64,000 bases of DNA, from assembly GCA_005406025.1 (NCBI GenBank), contig BGZK01000189.1:62001-126000 (forward strand). Direction: 5' to 3'. Origin of the DNA: Eumeta japonica (Eukaryota; Arthropoda; Insecta; Lepidoptera; Psychidae). The notes under the pieces are model-generated. The model had not been told where the DNA came from. It ran no database searches and saw only the letters and a list, made by a program, of their open reading frames with translations. Below are positions 1 through 12,588 of the stretch, piece by piece (the first letter of the stretch is position 1; every line of letters starts with the position of its first letter). The position numbers were made by a program, and so were the translations under genes.

Positions 1-477
1 AATTAATGGGTTCTTGAAGGTGGTTATTTTTTTTTGGAAATTTTATTTTACTTAATTTTAATGTTTTCTTATAATTCTGTATTTTTAGTTTGTGCTACAA
101 ATATTTATAATTTAAATTAAAGACGCTTTAAATTAGGATAACTTATATTGTAAGTTAATGATTCCTATTGAAATGTGTATAAAACCAATGATCTTTCTAA
201 AGCTAACGTCAACTTTTGCCACGACTTTTACTTTGGTGATAGCACCAAAGTAAAACAAATATAGATTTGTCGTCAAAAATCACTTAGGTTTTAGACAAAT
301 CCTAAAATATACGTATCGTTAATTTTAAAAGAAAATTTCAGATAAAGTCCACATAAATTCTGGATAACAAATTTTAAGTAAATAAGTTTCTGCGTTTTGG
401 AGTTTGACTATGAAATTTGGATTTGAAATAAAAGGAAGCATCAATAGGCAATTTTTTATATTATCATTGTTTTAGTT
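1..477. other. AT-rich sequence, nothing recognised
   Basis: I see no gene, repeat family or structured motif here. The sequence is AT-rich with short homopolymer runs. Confidence 0.5.
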
Positions 478-1140
478 TCTGCCCTTGGCTTCGTTCGCGG
501 AGACATGGAATGAACACCGATATATTTTAGATTGATCGATCTTATCGTCAATACGTGTATCGTCAAACCAATTACGGTTTCGATCACGTTTCTTATTCCG
601 GTTCCACGCTCTATTTCGACCCTGATAATTTAAATCCGGATTCCATTCTCGATTCTTATCTTAGTCTGGTTCTCGATTCTACTGCCCATTTCGGTTCCAT
701 TCCCGCTCTTCATTCTGGTCACAGTCCCACACTTGATTTCTACCCCGGTCCCGTTTTCAATTTTAATCTCGGTCTTGCTCTCGATTCTGATCCTAGTCCG
801 ATTTTCGATTGTGCTCCCCGCGACGCTTTTAATTCTCATTCCGCTATCTGTCCCGGTTCAGATTTGGACGAAGCCGGAAACAAACATATATAAAAATAGA
901 ACAAACTTTTGTAGGTGTGCAAGAAACAGACTCCATTTCATATTATCAATTTATATTATTTTTATAATATATATATCATGTTGTTTATTATAAAAAGTGG
1001 CCTATGCCCTATTCCAAAACAACATCTACCTCTGTGCAAAATTTGATTCCAATCTTTTTCGGATTCGCGGCTTCAATGTGATTCAAGGATAAAAAACTCA
1101 AACAAAAATACTTTTCTCATTCATAGTAAATATATACAGA
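478..1140 (+). mobile_element. Degenerate non-autonomous element relict with hexamer-like array
   Basis: The left part (about 485-505) reads GGCTTCGTTCGCGG, a variant of the CTTCGCCCGTGTGG motif found at other loci in this window. About 570-870 is a degenerate array of short units such as TCTCGATTCTGAT and GTTCCATTC. The right part (about 1004-1125) resembles lepidopteran LINE or Helitron tail sequence, with CTCTGTGCAAAATTTGATT followed by a CTCATTCATAGTAAATA end. The 112-codon open frame across the array (555-893) is a by-product of the three-base-compatible repeat; it is rich in D, S, L, P and F and resembles no protein. Exact boundaries and element class are unresolved. Confidence 0.5.
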
Positions 1141-3036
1141 TAAATCCTTAATTTGTTCGATACACAAGCGTAAAATGTATCCTGCCTTCATTTCTGAGCA
1201 ACTATCAAAGCGCTTTTGGTATTTCTATCTTTGAGAGGAAAACGTAAAGAGATACGAAAGATGAATAATTTGATTGATAACGCGGATCTGCTCTTAATAC
1301 ATCGGGGATACTCAACGGACCCTGAAAGCCTTTTCGGGCAGACGAAAAAAGTATAATTTTGTGACGGATTCGCTACACTTAAAATAAAGAGGTTGTCGCT
1401 CCTCTTCTGTTTGTGAATTTTGTTTATTGACATAAATTGTTATGTCAGAATAGTTTGCCCTGGAACATTAGTGAATTATTCTTTTTATCATTGTAAATGA
1501 AATAAAATAATTTATGCGAATAAATTAATTGTTTATAGATTTTCGTCTTTCAACGCAATATACAATTAAAAATAATACTATCTGCTCATTTTTTGTTTCA
1601 GGTAATGCTGACAATGTATTTGGACACGTAACGTATTTATGGTAATGTGATATTATAAAATTTATATAAAATTATGAGAATATTCAATTCAAGAAGTTAA
1701 TTCTTAGGGAACTCAATATCCATATAAAAAAATGGAGTTGAATTTCTATTTTGTATATATTAGGAAAGTTTTCAAGAATTCACATCGTAATTTTTTTACT
1801 AAATTTAATTGACGTGAAAACTTCTATAGATGCGTTAGATGATTTCGAGATTGGTAAAATTATGAGTTCGTGTCACCTTGTTATACCGCGTCACCGACAT
1901 GCTAACGCATATATGTGACACTTCTATATATATGTAAGTACATGTAAAATATTTTTTATGAGTGAAATCTTACAAGTTTGTGTCACCGACATGCTGTTAA
2001 AAAGACATGTGAATTAACAGTATAAGTGAAAACTTTTTTGTATATGCGATAATTACATTTTTAAATTTAATTCAATTGCAACCTTATTGTTGTTTTGTTT
2101 AAATTCAAAATCTTAAATTTTTAAATCATACCTCAATATGCATTTCAGCTTTTATTTCAAATTTAATGGGCTTGTGCAATCCATCATATGTTTTGATTAA
2201 TAAGTTTATAATTGTTACTCGGGCCGCTGAAAGATGTAAAAACCAGGGTAATGCTAATAGTTTTAATTAAAAATTATGATGTCCTTATTTTTGATATGAT
2301 AATTATTTTGTGAATCACAAAAAAAAAACACAGTTTTAAATTTTCCCTTCTGTCGGCAGTCCCCGATGACCGATTTTTTTTAACTTTTGTAAATTTGTTA
2401 TTCGAGATGGTTTTGTTACAGCTTTAATTTAATTGTTAAAATCAAGATAAATATCATAAGAAGATGAATATTAAATTTATATGTAACGTCGAACGAACAT
2501 GTGAAATGTATGCGAGCCGCATAGACAACAACAGCGTGTCAATAAACCGCAAGTGACAGTCGAGCTGTCATTTCAGTGTTCGGTGTTGCTTTCACAAACT
2601 AATGGATTCAAATCAGGAATATCGTTCGGAAATTAATAACTGTCACAAAATCGATATCGGAATTGACGCGGCTCGGCCGTTTCTGTCGAAGTGCCGTCGC
2701 AAGTATTTTTTTTTTTTCATTTGCAATATACCGAAAATATATGTGTTCTTTGACAGAATAAATATCTATTACAAAAAGTATTTTCTTGTAAATGACGTCA
2801 CTTATGCTGTATTCAGAATAAAAGTATCCATGTATTCTGGCGCAAAAAAGCTAATACACAGAAAAGTACGATGTACTAATGACGTCATCTGACCAATCTT
2901 AGGTTTTTCCGCGAACTCAAGTCGAATATGCATTTGAAATTAGGATAAAAAGATCTACAAATTATGTTTTTTTTTTTATCCTTGCCTATTAGAAGATTTC
3001 AAATGTTGTCGATATTCGTTTATTTTTTTTTGGCAT
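1141..3036. other. AT-rich sequence with one short direct repeat
   Basis: No gene is recognised. GTCACCGACATGCT occurs twice, at about 1890 and 1982, within two similar GTGTCACC-rich segments, so there may be a small local duplication. The 96-codon open frame at 2602-2892 has no recognisable domain and a lysine- and tyrosine-rich composition typical of AT-rich noise. Confidence 0.4.
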
Positions 3037-3260
3037 TTAAATAGGCAAACGAGCCCGCGGGCCATCAGACATTAGATCGCTGCCGCTGCCTTGTAAGCTC
3101 GCAAACTCGGTCACTGGTTCTTTGCCGGCCTTTAAGGCAGAAATAGGATATCTTGTGGAGGGAGGAGTGGGCCATATGGACTTTTAGGAAGGATCACGGT
3201 CCTGATGGAGAGGGAACTGAGTCATTCGAACTCTCTACTTTAAAGGATTACCGATTTTTT
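3037..3260 (+). mobile_element. SINE-like dispersed repeat, copy 1
   Basis: It begins AGGCAAACGAGC, continues with GGGCCATCAGACATTAG and CTCGCAAACTCGG, and contains AAATAGGATATC. The same ordered motifs occur at about 4812, 41820, 47105 and, reversed, 61085. The order matches a very common lepidopteran short interspersed repeat. No tRNA-like A and B boxes are obvious in this copy, so the class is left open. Confidence 0.6.
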
Positions 3261-4189
3261 TAGTAAGATACAGAGCGAAATGAAAATTGTTTGAAAATAA
3301 TTACACATGGCTCATGTGCGATGTGTGGTCACTTCATTCACTTCATCAGTTTTATAGGTCCAGAAGACTGGCAGCGTGAAATCAACAAAAATTAAAAAAA
3401 AAACCTCAAAATTTGTTGCTTTTTCGTCGCTAATTAGTTGCCAAAATTCGAATCAATCGCGAGAAATCGTCAACAATGCTAGCTTTATGTACAGCTAACA
3501 CGAAACGTGACTAAATATACAATAATCAGTCAAACAAATAGAGGAAAATCAAACTAGTGTGGACAGTATAAAATTCAACATTACTGAGGAAAATTTTATT
3601 TTAATTTACATTTTTTGGAATGTTATACACACGTATATGATTAATTTATTGCGATGTTAAAATGTAATAGAAGCGTCAGTGCAAAAACATATAATAAAAA
3701 CACTTGAATGAACTTTTTTTATTAGTAATAAAATATCTACTGAATTTACCTAAAAAGTAAATTTAGTATAGGTATTTCAATATGATTTCTATTGTTCAAT
3801 GTGACGTGCTGTTAAACTCAATAATACCATACTGAAATTATTCGAAATGCAATCTTAACATTTACCTTTTTTGTGTTACGTCACACATCCTGGAAGCTCG
3901 TGGGTGGGCGCCACTCGGGCGGCACGCGCCGCGCTCAGAACCGCATCGCACAGATGGAAAATTGGAACAAAATCATGAATGAATACTAAAAAAATAGCAT
4001 CAACGAAACAATTTCAATTTAAATTGACATCTTGTAAAAGAGGTTCCCAATTTTTTTTTCAAATTTCGTCGATCTGTAATTACCCATCCTCACAAGATGG
4101 AGAAACGCCAGGTATTTCATGTCTTATTTGAATTAATAGAAAAAGAAATTTACGAATTTAGCACCATGTGTGTTTTTTTTTGAAAGCGT
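3261..4189. other. AT-rich sequence with one GC-rich patch
   Basis: No gene is recognised. A short GC-rich patch at about 3890-3955 (GTGGGCGCCACTCGGGCGG) stands out. It is too short to interpret. Confidence 0.4.
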
Positions 4190-4480
4190 CCTTGTACAAG
4201 CTTTCATTTGATAACGTTAAATATATATTTTTTTATTCTATTTTACATCCCAACACTTATGCTGTATATGATATTTAAACCTAATGTCAAAACTATATCT
4301 CAAAAGTTGTATTCGATTCTTTACTCTTCCGAGTTTCTGCTTCTTTGTCGAATCATTTCCTATCTAAGAAAATCGGTTGTGACAGACGGACGTACAATTG
4401 ATCGCATAAATTTTCCACTTCGTCGCTGTAAGGGATTCTGCGTGTGCATGTTCAATATGGTTCCTATTCATATATAAGAT
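4190..4480 (+). mobile_element. LINE-like 3' tail fragment, copy 1
   Basis: Key landmarks are CAAGCTTTCATTTGATA at the left, a TTCCGAGTTTCTGC segment, and GTGACAGACGGACGT near 4378. A related copy follows at 5550-5830. The ordered landmarks match a tail very common in lepidopteran genomes, which I take to be LINE-derived. The 89-codon open frame inside it is not a gene. Confidence 0.55.
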
Positions 4481-4811
4481 TTATCCTTACATAAATTTGG
4501 AATTTTTATTAACGAATATTTAGTAAAAAACTATATTACATTTATATTTTTCCAGTTTTTAGAAGACAAATATTTATAGGCATAACCAGTTCGACATCCC
4601 ATTGGGTTTTTTCATTCTGTAATTTTTGGTATTTATAGCGGATATGTATGATAAAATTAGAAAAAAGTTACTCTTGAGTTTTTAAGTTCGTTCTTATTGA
4701 GAGAAAACTGCTTCATGAACTAGTAGTAAATTGTAAATTCATAAAATATTATAGCATATTTCACGTGGTATCACCTACGAAATAAAATTATTTTTGTTAT
4801 AGCAATTCAGA

Positions 4812-5125
4812 CGGGCCAAAGAGCATGTGAGTTTCCAAAGGGTACATTGTCACCGCCGCCCATTCATACTCGTGACCTTACAGAAGTCACTAGTGTTTTG
4901 CCGGCTTTGTGGGTTGGAATAGGATATCAGATGGAAAGACTGGGCTTATGGACGGGAAGTAGGGTGATAAAGGGAAAGTGGGCCACCGGAACTATTACTC
5001 ACTGGATGGAAAGCAACAGCGTTAAACAACTGTTACTTAATGTCTATACTCTCTGACAGTGAGTTATCTCACCGGTCCGACCGGCCGATTTTCGTATTGC
5101 GGCCAAATTGACCACAGCCTTTGAA
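4812..5125 (+). mobile_element. SINE-like dispersed repeat, copy 2
   Basis: This is one of the longest copies. It has GGGCCAAAGAGC, then CACCGCCGCCCATTCATAC, GAATAGGATATCAGATGG, a TATCTCACCGGTCCGACCGG segment and GGCCAAATTGACCACAGCC at the right. The right half aligns with the copy at 47105 (CTGCAGCCAAGTTGACCATA). The 69-codon open frame at 4847-5056 lies wholly inside the repeat and is not a gene. Confidence 0.65.
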
Positions 5126-5549
5126 TATAAGAGAATTTGAATATTTTAAATTTGAATCGTGTATCATTCAAAGCTTTTGTATATTAAAAAACCGAATAGT
5201 AACGAGTTCAACTCGACTGGAGAGGGTTTTGTACGATAAATATTTCAATAACGTTTTTTTTTTAATCTGACCCAATTTTATTTGTGTTAACTAAAACAAA
5301 CGAAAATGTAAGTTTGTACACATAATATTGGGAAGTTTATTGTGTTATTTAAAAACCCATAAATTTTCATCCATATTTCTGTAATCTATAAGAACACAAT
5401 ATAAAATATAAGAAATGTTTTCTAAATATATATTTTGTAAACATTGCACTCAGTAGCTTCGAAGATAAGGGGGAATGGTCAATTGTCATTCATTTTCTTA
5501 AATAAACTTATTTATCATAAAATTATAATATTAAGAAATGTACATATTT
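5126..5549. other. AT-rich sequence, nothing recognised
   Basis: I see no gene or repeat boundary in this stretch between two mobile-element fragments. Confidence 0.5.
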
Positions 5550-5830
5550 GAGACGCTCAAAAGCCCTTTCATTTGGTATGTCACATGGTACAGTTTGCAA
5601 AACTTTCTTTTATTTTTAATTTGCCCCCAATAGCTACCCCCGTATTGAAATTATATTCATTTATCTTACATGTCCGTATTTGGGTTACAGAAATTCTATT
5701 TGCACCGACTTTTCGAGTTAATCGTTCCAGGAGGACTACGGAGCAAATTGGCTGTGACAGACGGACGGACACAGTTGATCCTACAACGGTTTCGTTTATT
5801 TTTTTTTTCATTCGATACAACGAAACCTTA
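5550..5830 (+). mobile_element. LINE-like 3' tail fragment, copy 2
   Basis: This is a better preserved copy of the 4190-4480 family. It has CCCTTTCATTTGGTATGTCA, AATAGCTACCCCCGTATTGA, TTATATTCATTTATCTTACA, then GGCTGTGACAGACGGACGGA and a short GATCCTACAACGGTTTCG end. These are widespread lepidopteran tail landmarks. The 103- and 79-codon open frames on either strand are fortuitous. Confidence 0.65.
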
Positions 5831-5884
5831 AAATACGTATGGATTTTCCGGCCCGTTCTTTTATGCCCGCCTGAGATTTTTTAA

Positions 5885-6225
5885 ATATGGACGAATCCTA
5901 ATGTCCGAGATCGCTTTTCGAGTTCGTAATCCCCGGGCGTACTCGACGGTCCGTCGCGCGTCTCTTGCGGCCCGGCGAAGCGTTTTATATCCGGACTATT
6001 TCCGATCCGCGCGATTCCGCAACGGAAATAAAGGTGCGAATGGAAGCGCCCGCGCCCCTCCGGCCGCGCAGGTGCCCGGCGAACGGTGGAAATCGGAAAG
6101 GGTTGGATTTCCTGCTGTTTTTCGTCGCCCTTCTTGGATCTTGAATTCTGAACTGCTCTCGGTGTCGCCGCCGCGGATCACGATCGCGATGAGCTTACGG
6201 AGAATCGTTAATCTGTAAACACTTG
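5885..6225. other. GC-rich island
   Basis: A sharp GC-rich block with many CpG (for example CGGTCCGTCGCGCGTCTC and GAAGCGCCCGCGCC) lies between AT-rich flanks. A 105-codon frame on + and an 89-codon frame on - both span it. Neither has a recognisable domain, and open frames on both strands are expected where stop codons are rare. It could be a conserved non-coding element, an unannotated exon or a repeat. Confidence 0.45.
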
Positions 6226-9200
6226 CCGATCTTATTGAAAAACCAGCGCGTAAATAGTAAGGCACAATCGAAGTCTGTCAGAAAATTAAACTGCAGCTGT
6301 GAAAAGTTGCTATCGCAACCACGAGTATTATGAAATTGTACTCTCTGTAACGGTGATAACATTGAATGTGATAAGTTGAAATAAATAACGTGTTTGGTTT
6401 TGTTTTTAATTGTATATTTAATTTTGATATAATTCTGTGATATTTCAAATTAACGTCTCACCGCGTTTCATGTATTTGATATTTACTTAGAATATTGTGT
6501 CGATCATGAATTTCAAAAATTTGTTCCAAATTGCCGTTAGTACCTGAATCCAAGAAAAATACAGAACTTCTCTTCCTATTTTTGATGTCAGTAGAAAATT
6601 TAATGTCCAGGAAGAAAAAACTCGTAAATTCAATATTTCCGTAAGAAAACATATTTACAGTACAACGCACGAAACTTTCACACTCTGAATTGGCTGCGAA
6701 TGATACACTGTGCAGGTATTACGCTCTCCGACCATTCCTTCTCCTCCGCCGCGTTCATATTTTACGCCATTGCGACTCTTTCGTGACGAACTTCACAGCG
6801 GTAAAGTTTCATGCATTGTACTGCACTTGTCATGTCTTAACTTACATAAATAAAAAAAAATATTTCCTTGTAAATTGACCGCATCACGAATCTAGTCGAA
6901 GCTTATAAAATGCAAACAATTTTTAATTTTCCTTGTTATTGATAAAAACATATCCTAATTAAAGCATCAAGTGATGCTAATGACGGTGGCTGATTGAGGC
7001 ACACACCGCGACACATCCGTCTAGTAACAGAGCGAGAGCCGACATTGGTGTTTAAGGCCCATTAAAACTCATACGCGTGCATTAGATGCACCTCATTTAG
7101 AAGAAAAACGTAAACGTCAATGAGAAAATGAGATTTATGGAAGATCTAAGCCTTCAATTTTTAAAACAAAGCTATATTAATACGCAATATCACTTGTATT
7201 CTGAAGAAAAATATGCATGCCTTTCCACGGTTTTACCGCAGTGTATCGTGTACTTTACTTCATTATTAACCTTAGGTTTTGATGTAATAGGACTCTTAAC
7301 GTACTCTCGGTTTTCAAACTTAATTATGAAATAGATAAATATTTTAAAATTCTCCGAATCTCCGCTTACGCAAACAATTCGTAATAAAACCATATTCAAG
7401 GCTGGGTATAATTGGATTAATAGGAAATCGGAGTCCATCATTCTAGAATATAAAATGTGGTGCTTTAGACATAAATCAATCAATGAAAAACCAGTCGGTG
7501 GTCCGACCGTCAGGGTCGTATCACTTTATACATTGCTCCACTAGATCTAGGTCGCTAAGCGTTGTCAAACAGCGTGAAGATAAAATCTGATCAGTTATAA
7601 TAGTCTCCACGAGGCAAAATTAATGTGCAATACATTGTGTCACTTTATTTTTTATTATTTTTTTTTGACGGTGAATTTATAAAAATGTACAAATATATGC
7701 AGATATTATAAATTTTTGGGGATGTGCTGTTTGTTGTCTTGTATATGCTTGTAATTTTTTACAGAAATGGATGTTTGAGTATACTAGATGTGTTCTATAA
7801 TGTTGAAGAAGTGTTTCTGTCTTGTAATTGCTTCCATAGAACTTAAATGGGAACCCATTCGCGTAAAGATTCAATTAATGCGTCCCACGTAGCGAGTTGA
7901 CTCAGTAGATGAATAGTGATCGGATTAATAAAATATCATTTCTTAGTATCGCGTTATTACGTTCAAAAGTGATTAATAAGGTTCTGTGACCGCTTAATAA
8001 ATATAATATTATAATAGATTGATTCCTAAAACTTCCTAAAACTCAATATTGAGAATTGTCAGTTTATCATTGAAGAAAGTTGAAAAGCATATAACTCTCT
8101 AAAATTGTGTAAATATTTACATTTACGATTTTAGCTAATGAAGTTACTTAATTTTGTATAAATTACAAGAGAAATTTAATCATTTATTATAAAAAAACCA
8201 CATTAAAAATCTTAGTACAGCAATAAAAATAGCTATATTTAAAAGTCGGTTTAATATTTTTTTCTTATACAATATTGTCTCAAAATATACTTAATATCTA
8301 AAGCTCACCAAGAAGACGAGAAATACGTGTGGGTATACAACAAACCTAACGAGCTTGTTTAGGTACCTTTTCAATTTATGCGGTTCCGTGGGTCATATAA
8401 AAAGAAATACAAGCGCTCAAACTTATTATGCGGGCCCCTCGAGCGGCATTTTCTCGAAGGGCAAACGGTCGAAGGTATACATGACATTCGGTGAACTTAT
8501 GACCTTATGAAATTCCGAAGTGCATCACTAACGCTTCGTATGTACAGGACGTTACTTCAATTGCGCGTATGTATATTAATGTTTGTCTAATACAATAAAT
8601 CGCTGCATTGCATGTTTGTTATTTTTCAGTTGTCTTTTTTTTTTTCGTAGTATTCAGATACGTTTTTGTTCGTCCTGCGAGATGAGGCTACAGCGCGGTG
8701 ATGCTAAGAGCGGTTGATACGATGATATACGGCGCGGCTTGTCACCGTCGCCCGCCCGGGACTGAAATAGACGCGGCGCGGTTGATGACCGAGTGCCGGC
8801 GGGTCTACCGCGCTTTTTCCCTAATTTACCCACATCCGTCTACAAATATAATCCGGCGACTCTTTGATGGGTTTTTTATTTAGAGCATCGGTTCGTCAGT
8901 CAGAATCGGTGAATGTGAATTTTCGATTGATTCGTTTACGTCTTTTTTGAGAACATAAATGCTGCACATTATTTTGTTTTGAAAGGAGTCGAAATCGTAG
9001 ATATACTAACATTAACAATAATATTAGAAAATGCAGTCAATCAATCATGCAAGGTAATTTAAAATTTACGTGCATGTGATTGAAATTTTGAAATGTGAAA
9101 ATGGGGATTCCTCAAGGATATATATTTGGACTGTTTCCGTTCATCATATATGTCAATAACTAATTGCATACAAAAAAAGAGCAACATCGGCTATTTATTG

Positions 9201-9755
9201 GTGACAGTTTACTCAAATTGAAAATCAACAGAAACTATGAGAATTTCACCAAAACAAAATACTTATGATTTGAATTGATTCGACGCTAATAGTAATTTAC
9301 CGACAAGTACGAAAAAAATAAAATGTTTAAAGTTTACTTTGATCAAGTGCGACAAGATGGTGTAGATTTAACGATTAAAGATTATACATTAAAGTTAGTT
9401 AAACTGTTCTTAAGCATTACCATGGACGTAAAACTGTGGGGTCGACGCGTTATCTGGTTAACCAAGCTCTACAGTTTATTCAAATTTCAAGTTTAAATCC
9501 AAAGACAGTCCAACAGTTCATTATAAGGAAAACAATATTTTAAATATCTTTTTCAATATTTGATAAAAAGTTATGAATATTTAAAATCATAACAATACTT
9601 GGGTTTCGATGTCATATTAAGTTCCAAATATGTAAAAATAGCTTTTTTTACTTCTCGTGTTTTGAGTGGTGAAGACAGAAAATTGTTTTGAGCTTGAGTG
9701 AGAGTGTGTAAATACACTTTATATAGAAAAAAAATTCTTTGTGTATTCCTAAAAT
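6226..9755. other. Mostly AT-rich sequence with a small GC-rich patch
   Basis: No convincing gene. All open frames here are under 100 codons and unrecognised. A GC-rich patch at about 8675-8800 (GTCGCCCGCCCGGGACTG, GCGGCGCGGTTGATGACCG) resembles the other islands in the window. The rest is AT-rich. Confidence 0.4.
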
Positions 9756-9800
9756 CTAAATGTAAGTTCGTTGATTTATTATTAATAAATCGACATTTAG
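9756..9800. repeat. Nested inverted repeat
   Basis: CTAAATGT (9756-9763) pairs with ACATTTAG (9793-9800). Inside it TTGATTTATT can pair with AATAAATC. This makes a discontinuous AT-rich hairpin just upstream of the minisatellite. Confidence 0.6.
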
Positions 9801-9890
9801 AGTCGTTTCAATTCAAGTCTCATTACAAGTTTGAAAATTTGAGTCGGTGAAAAAACATTAATGTACTCAGTTTTGGCATATTTGTGTGCT

Positions 9891-10405
9891 CAGTTCTGCT
9901 TTGAGTCAAAATAAATATGAGAGAGTTCACTCACTGCAGCGCACGACCATGCTGATTCTTGTGTTCAGTTTTACAGTTTTGTTTTCTTTCAAAATGTAAG
10001 CGAGATCATCTAGAGCGGCACACGTCCACGTTTTACTCGTACGCTCGGTTTTGCTTTGAATCAAAATAAATATTAGAGAGTTCACTCACTGTGGTGTACG
10101 ACTACCCTAACTCTTGTGTTCAGTTTTGCCTTCTATCAAAATGTTAGCGAGATCATCTAGAGCGGCACACGTCCACGCTATAATCGTGTGCTCGGTTTTG
10201 CTTTGAATAAAATTAATATTAGAAAGTTCACGGTGTACGACCACACTCAGGTGTTTAGTATCTCTTTGTAAGTACATACTAGTGAGATCACTCATTGCGG
10301 TATACGAGCACGCTACTCACGTGTCCTTAATTTCGCTTCGCGGCAAAATATAATTTGGGTGATCCTCAGCGGTGGATGGATACACTACGCACGGCAATGT
10401 GGTCA
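9891..10405 (+). repeat. Degenerate minisatellite, about 75-bp half-units in about 150-bp dimers
   Basis: Successive half-units begin near 9891, 9966, 10046, 10121, 10193, 10255 and 10326, each with a CAGTTTTGCTTT-like or CGGTTTTGCTTT-like start. Odd units share TCAAAATAAATAT and GAGAGTTCACTCACTG. The second and fourth units share GCGAGATCATCTAGAGCGGC and ACACGTCCACG. Units 1+2 and 3+4 are therefore dimers of about 155 and 147 bp, and later units are more diverged. No protein fits. It may be a local tandem array or the subterminal part of an unknown transposon. Confidence 0.75.
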
Positions 10406-11379
10406 ATTCGTGTTAGCTAATAAACGTGCATTGCAAGCCAGGAGCGTGTTTAGAAATACTGTAACCTTTTTTTTTTGTTTTAACCCTTTTGATCATTTAA
10501 CTTAATATTTATGGTAATGAGTAGGCGAGCGGGCATACTGCACTAAAAAAGTCTAACCAAGTTCGTATTTAGTTTGGTTAAATATATTTCTTGAACAAAT
10601 AATGTGCTTAATTTAATCAATCGGATTAATCGAACCAATATTTCAGTTGGTTAAGTCAACTTAAATAAACGGTTTCCTCAAAAACAACGATGCAAATTCG
10701 TTATATTGTTCAAAATTTTAGTTGGAATGAATATTTTTTTTCTGTATATCTTACATAGACATTACCCTCGTTTGTAACTGCATTTGGTTTGACAAAATAT
10801 GTCATTGACGGTTATACACGTATCTCCATGTAATGTATTAATCTTTCTTAGTTCAATCGATATATATACACATATGTATTAAGAACTGTCCTAGAGAATG
10901 TCGAATCATGCTCATTATAGGGTTTCGAAGCCATTGTCACACAGAAATGCACTACAGGTGTAAAAAGTACATTGTTACACTTTTTACATGTTTCCGGTAC
11001 TCAATAGTTATAAGCACTTTAGTCACCCTTGGCTACAAAAATAAGTAGGTATATTACTAATAAAGTTTTTAGTTTAAATCTTAGTAAAAAGTATTTATTA
11101 ATCCGTTACCTTCGTTATTTTTTTCATATATTTTAGACATACATTAGAAAATATACAGAGGGGGGAGGGGTGAGAGAAACAATTTTTGCAATTTTTGGAG
11201 CGATTTTTTTCGAAATTATTCACGTAATCAGAAAAATCGCTTAGAAACCCTAAAGGTTTTTTTAAAAGAACTGTCGAAATATGTGCCACTCGTTCATGTT
11301 TGCTGAAAAAAAATTTCAGCTTCGGTTACATGGTGTGGCACACGTTCCTCTGGAAATATTTATTTTTTTTATTTAATCA
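10406..11379. other. AT-rich sequence with one hairpin
   Basis: No gene is recognised. A 10-bp perfect inverted repeat, TGTAAAAAGT (10959-10968) and ACTTTTTACA (10979-10988), encloses a 10-nt loop. Confidence 0.5.
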
Positions 11380-11545
11380 CCAAACTGAGTAGCGGATTAT
11401 ACAAGACACCTACACTATAAATTACTTCAATTTATAGCTCTTATAAATTTCGAATAAAATACCTGTGGCATACGGATGGACGGACGACATGATGAAATTA
11501 CAAGGGTTTCGTTGTTGCCATTTTGGCTCGGAACCCTAATAAAAA
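11380..11545 (+). mobile_element. LINE-like 3' tail fragment, copy 3
   Basis: It contains ACGGATGGACGGACGACATG followed by ATTACAAGGGTTTCGTT and ends in CGGAACCCTAATAAAAACG. The GACGGAC and GGAACCCTAAAAA landmarks in this order belong to the same broad class of lepidopteran tails as 4190 and 5550. Only the 3' part is recognised. Confidence 0.55.
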
Positions 11546-12588
11546 CGTTCTCACAAAAATATAAATTCGTTACATGTTACATTTAAACTTTTTTAGTGTA
11601 CAGTAATGGCACATAGACATATCTTTAACAGTTCCGTGACACCCACATGTTAAATGTTTGTGTATAATGTATATAATGACAGAGAAACAAACACATAACA
11701 TTGAGAGTTTAGACATCAGTAACGTAAGTAAAGTAGACATCAGTAAAATTATGTTGGAATTTATCTCTTGTTGTTGAAAAATAATTAAAATTAAACGGCT
11801 GTTATTGACAGTATTTTTTTTTTTATTTTCTTCTCGACTAAGGCATTTTGGCTTCTATATTTATCGCAGGTTTAAAACGTGAAAATTGGTTTTCAATTAT
11901 ATTAACGTGCTCCTTGTTTGTAATTTATTTATCTAATGATTCTTGATAAGTACATGTTACATCTATTTTAAATATTATGAAGTCTGTTTGAGTGTAAATA
12001 TTTCGTGTGGGCGCCAAACAAGTTGCCGATCATGACCTTAGTCGCGATCGCAACAAACAAACACGCCTTGTATAATATAGAAAGGTATATGAAATGTGAC
12101 AATTTTTATTTTATTCGAAATGCTACTCAATTTATTTAGGGCAATAATATGAATTCACAATAAAAAATGCGTTTTATATATTATTTTCGATTAATAATTA
12201 ATGCATATTACGGAGTAGTAAAAGTGTACAATGATAGAAGTCAGTAGTTTTTGTATTTTTTCGATGAAGAAATTTATTAAAACAAAACGTGTAGTGATTT
12301 TTAATTTGTATATATTACGTTATTTTTTTTTAATTCCGTTTGAGTTTTTAGCATGACACTGAGAATTGTGTTATGTACAATTGATATTTTTGGATTGAAG
12401 TTCCATAACTCAGCTTGTGGTAGGAGTTGAGTGCTGGAAATCGTAAGCTAACGAAAAAGCGTTAAGCACCCTTCATGAAAATCTCTCTCTATCTCTCTTG
12501 AAATTTATTATTTTATTTTTACGTAATTTGTAATTCATTATTTTATATCTAATTTTTAATAGTCTCTGAATTTATTCCTTCTTTTGCA
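11546..12588. other. AT-rich sequence, nothing recognised
   Basis: There are runs of T and A and no usable open frame. I recognise no repeat family. Confidence 0.45.

Noticed and set aside
555..893. 112-codon plus-strand open frame rich in Asp, Ser, Leu and Pro
   Set aside because: It translates the degenerate hexamer-like array. All frames of such arrays are stop-poor on both strands, and similar peptides arise at 27711 and 33377.
5901..6218. 105-codon frame in a GC-rich island
   Set aside because: An 89-codon frame covers the same bases on the other strand, and composition explains both. No domain is seen.
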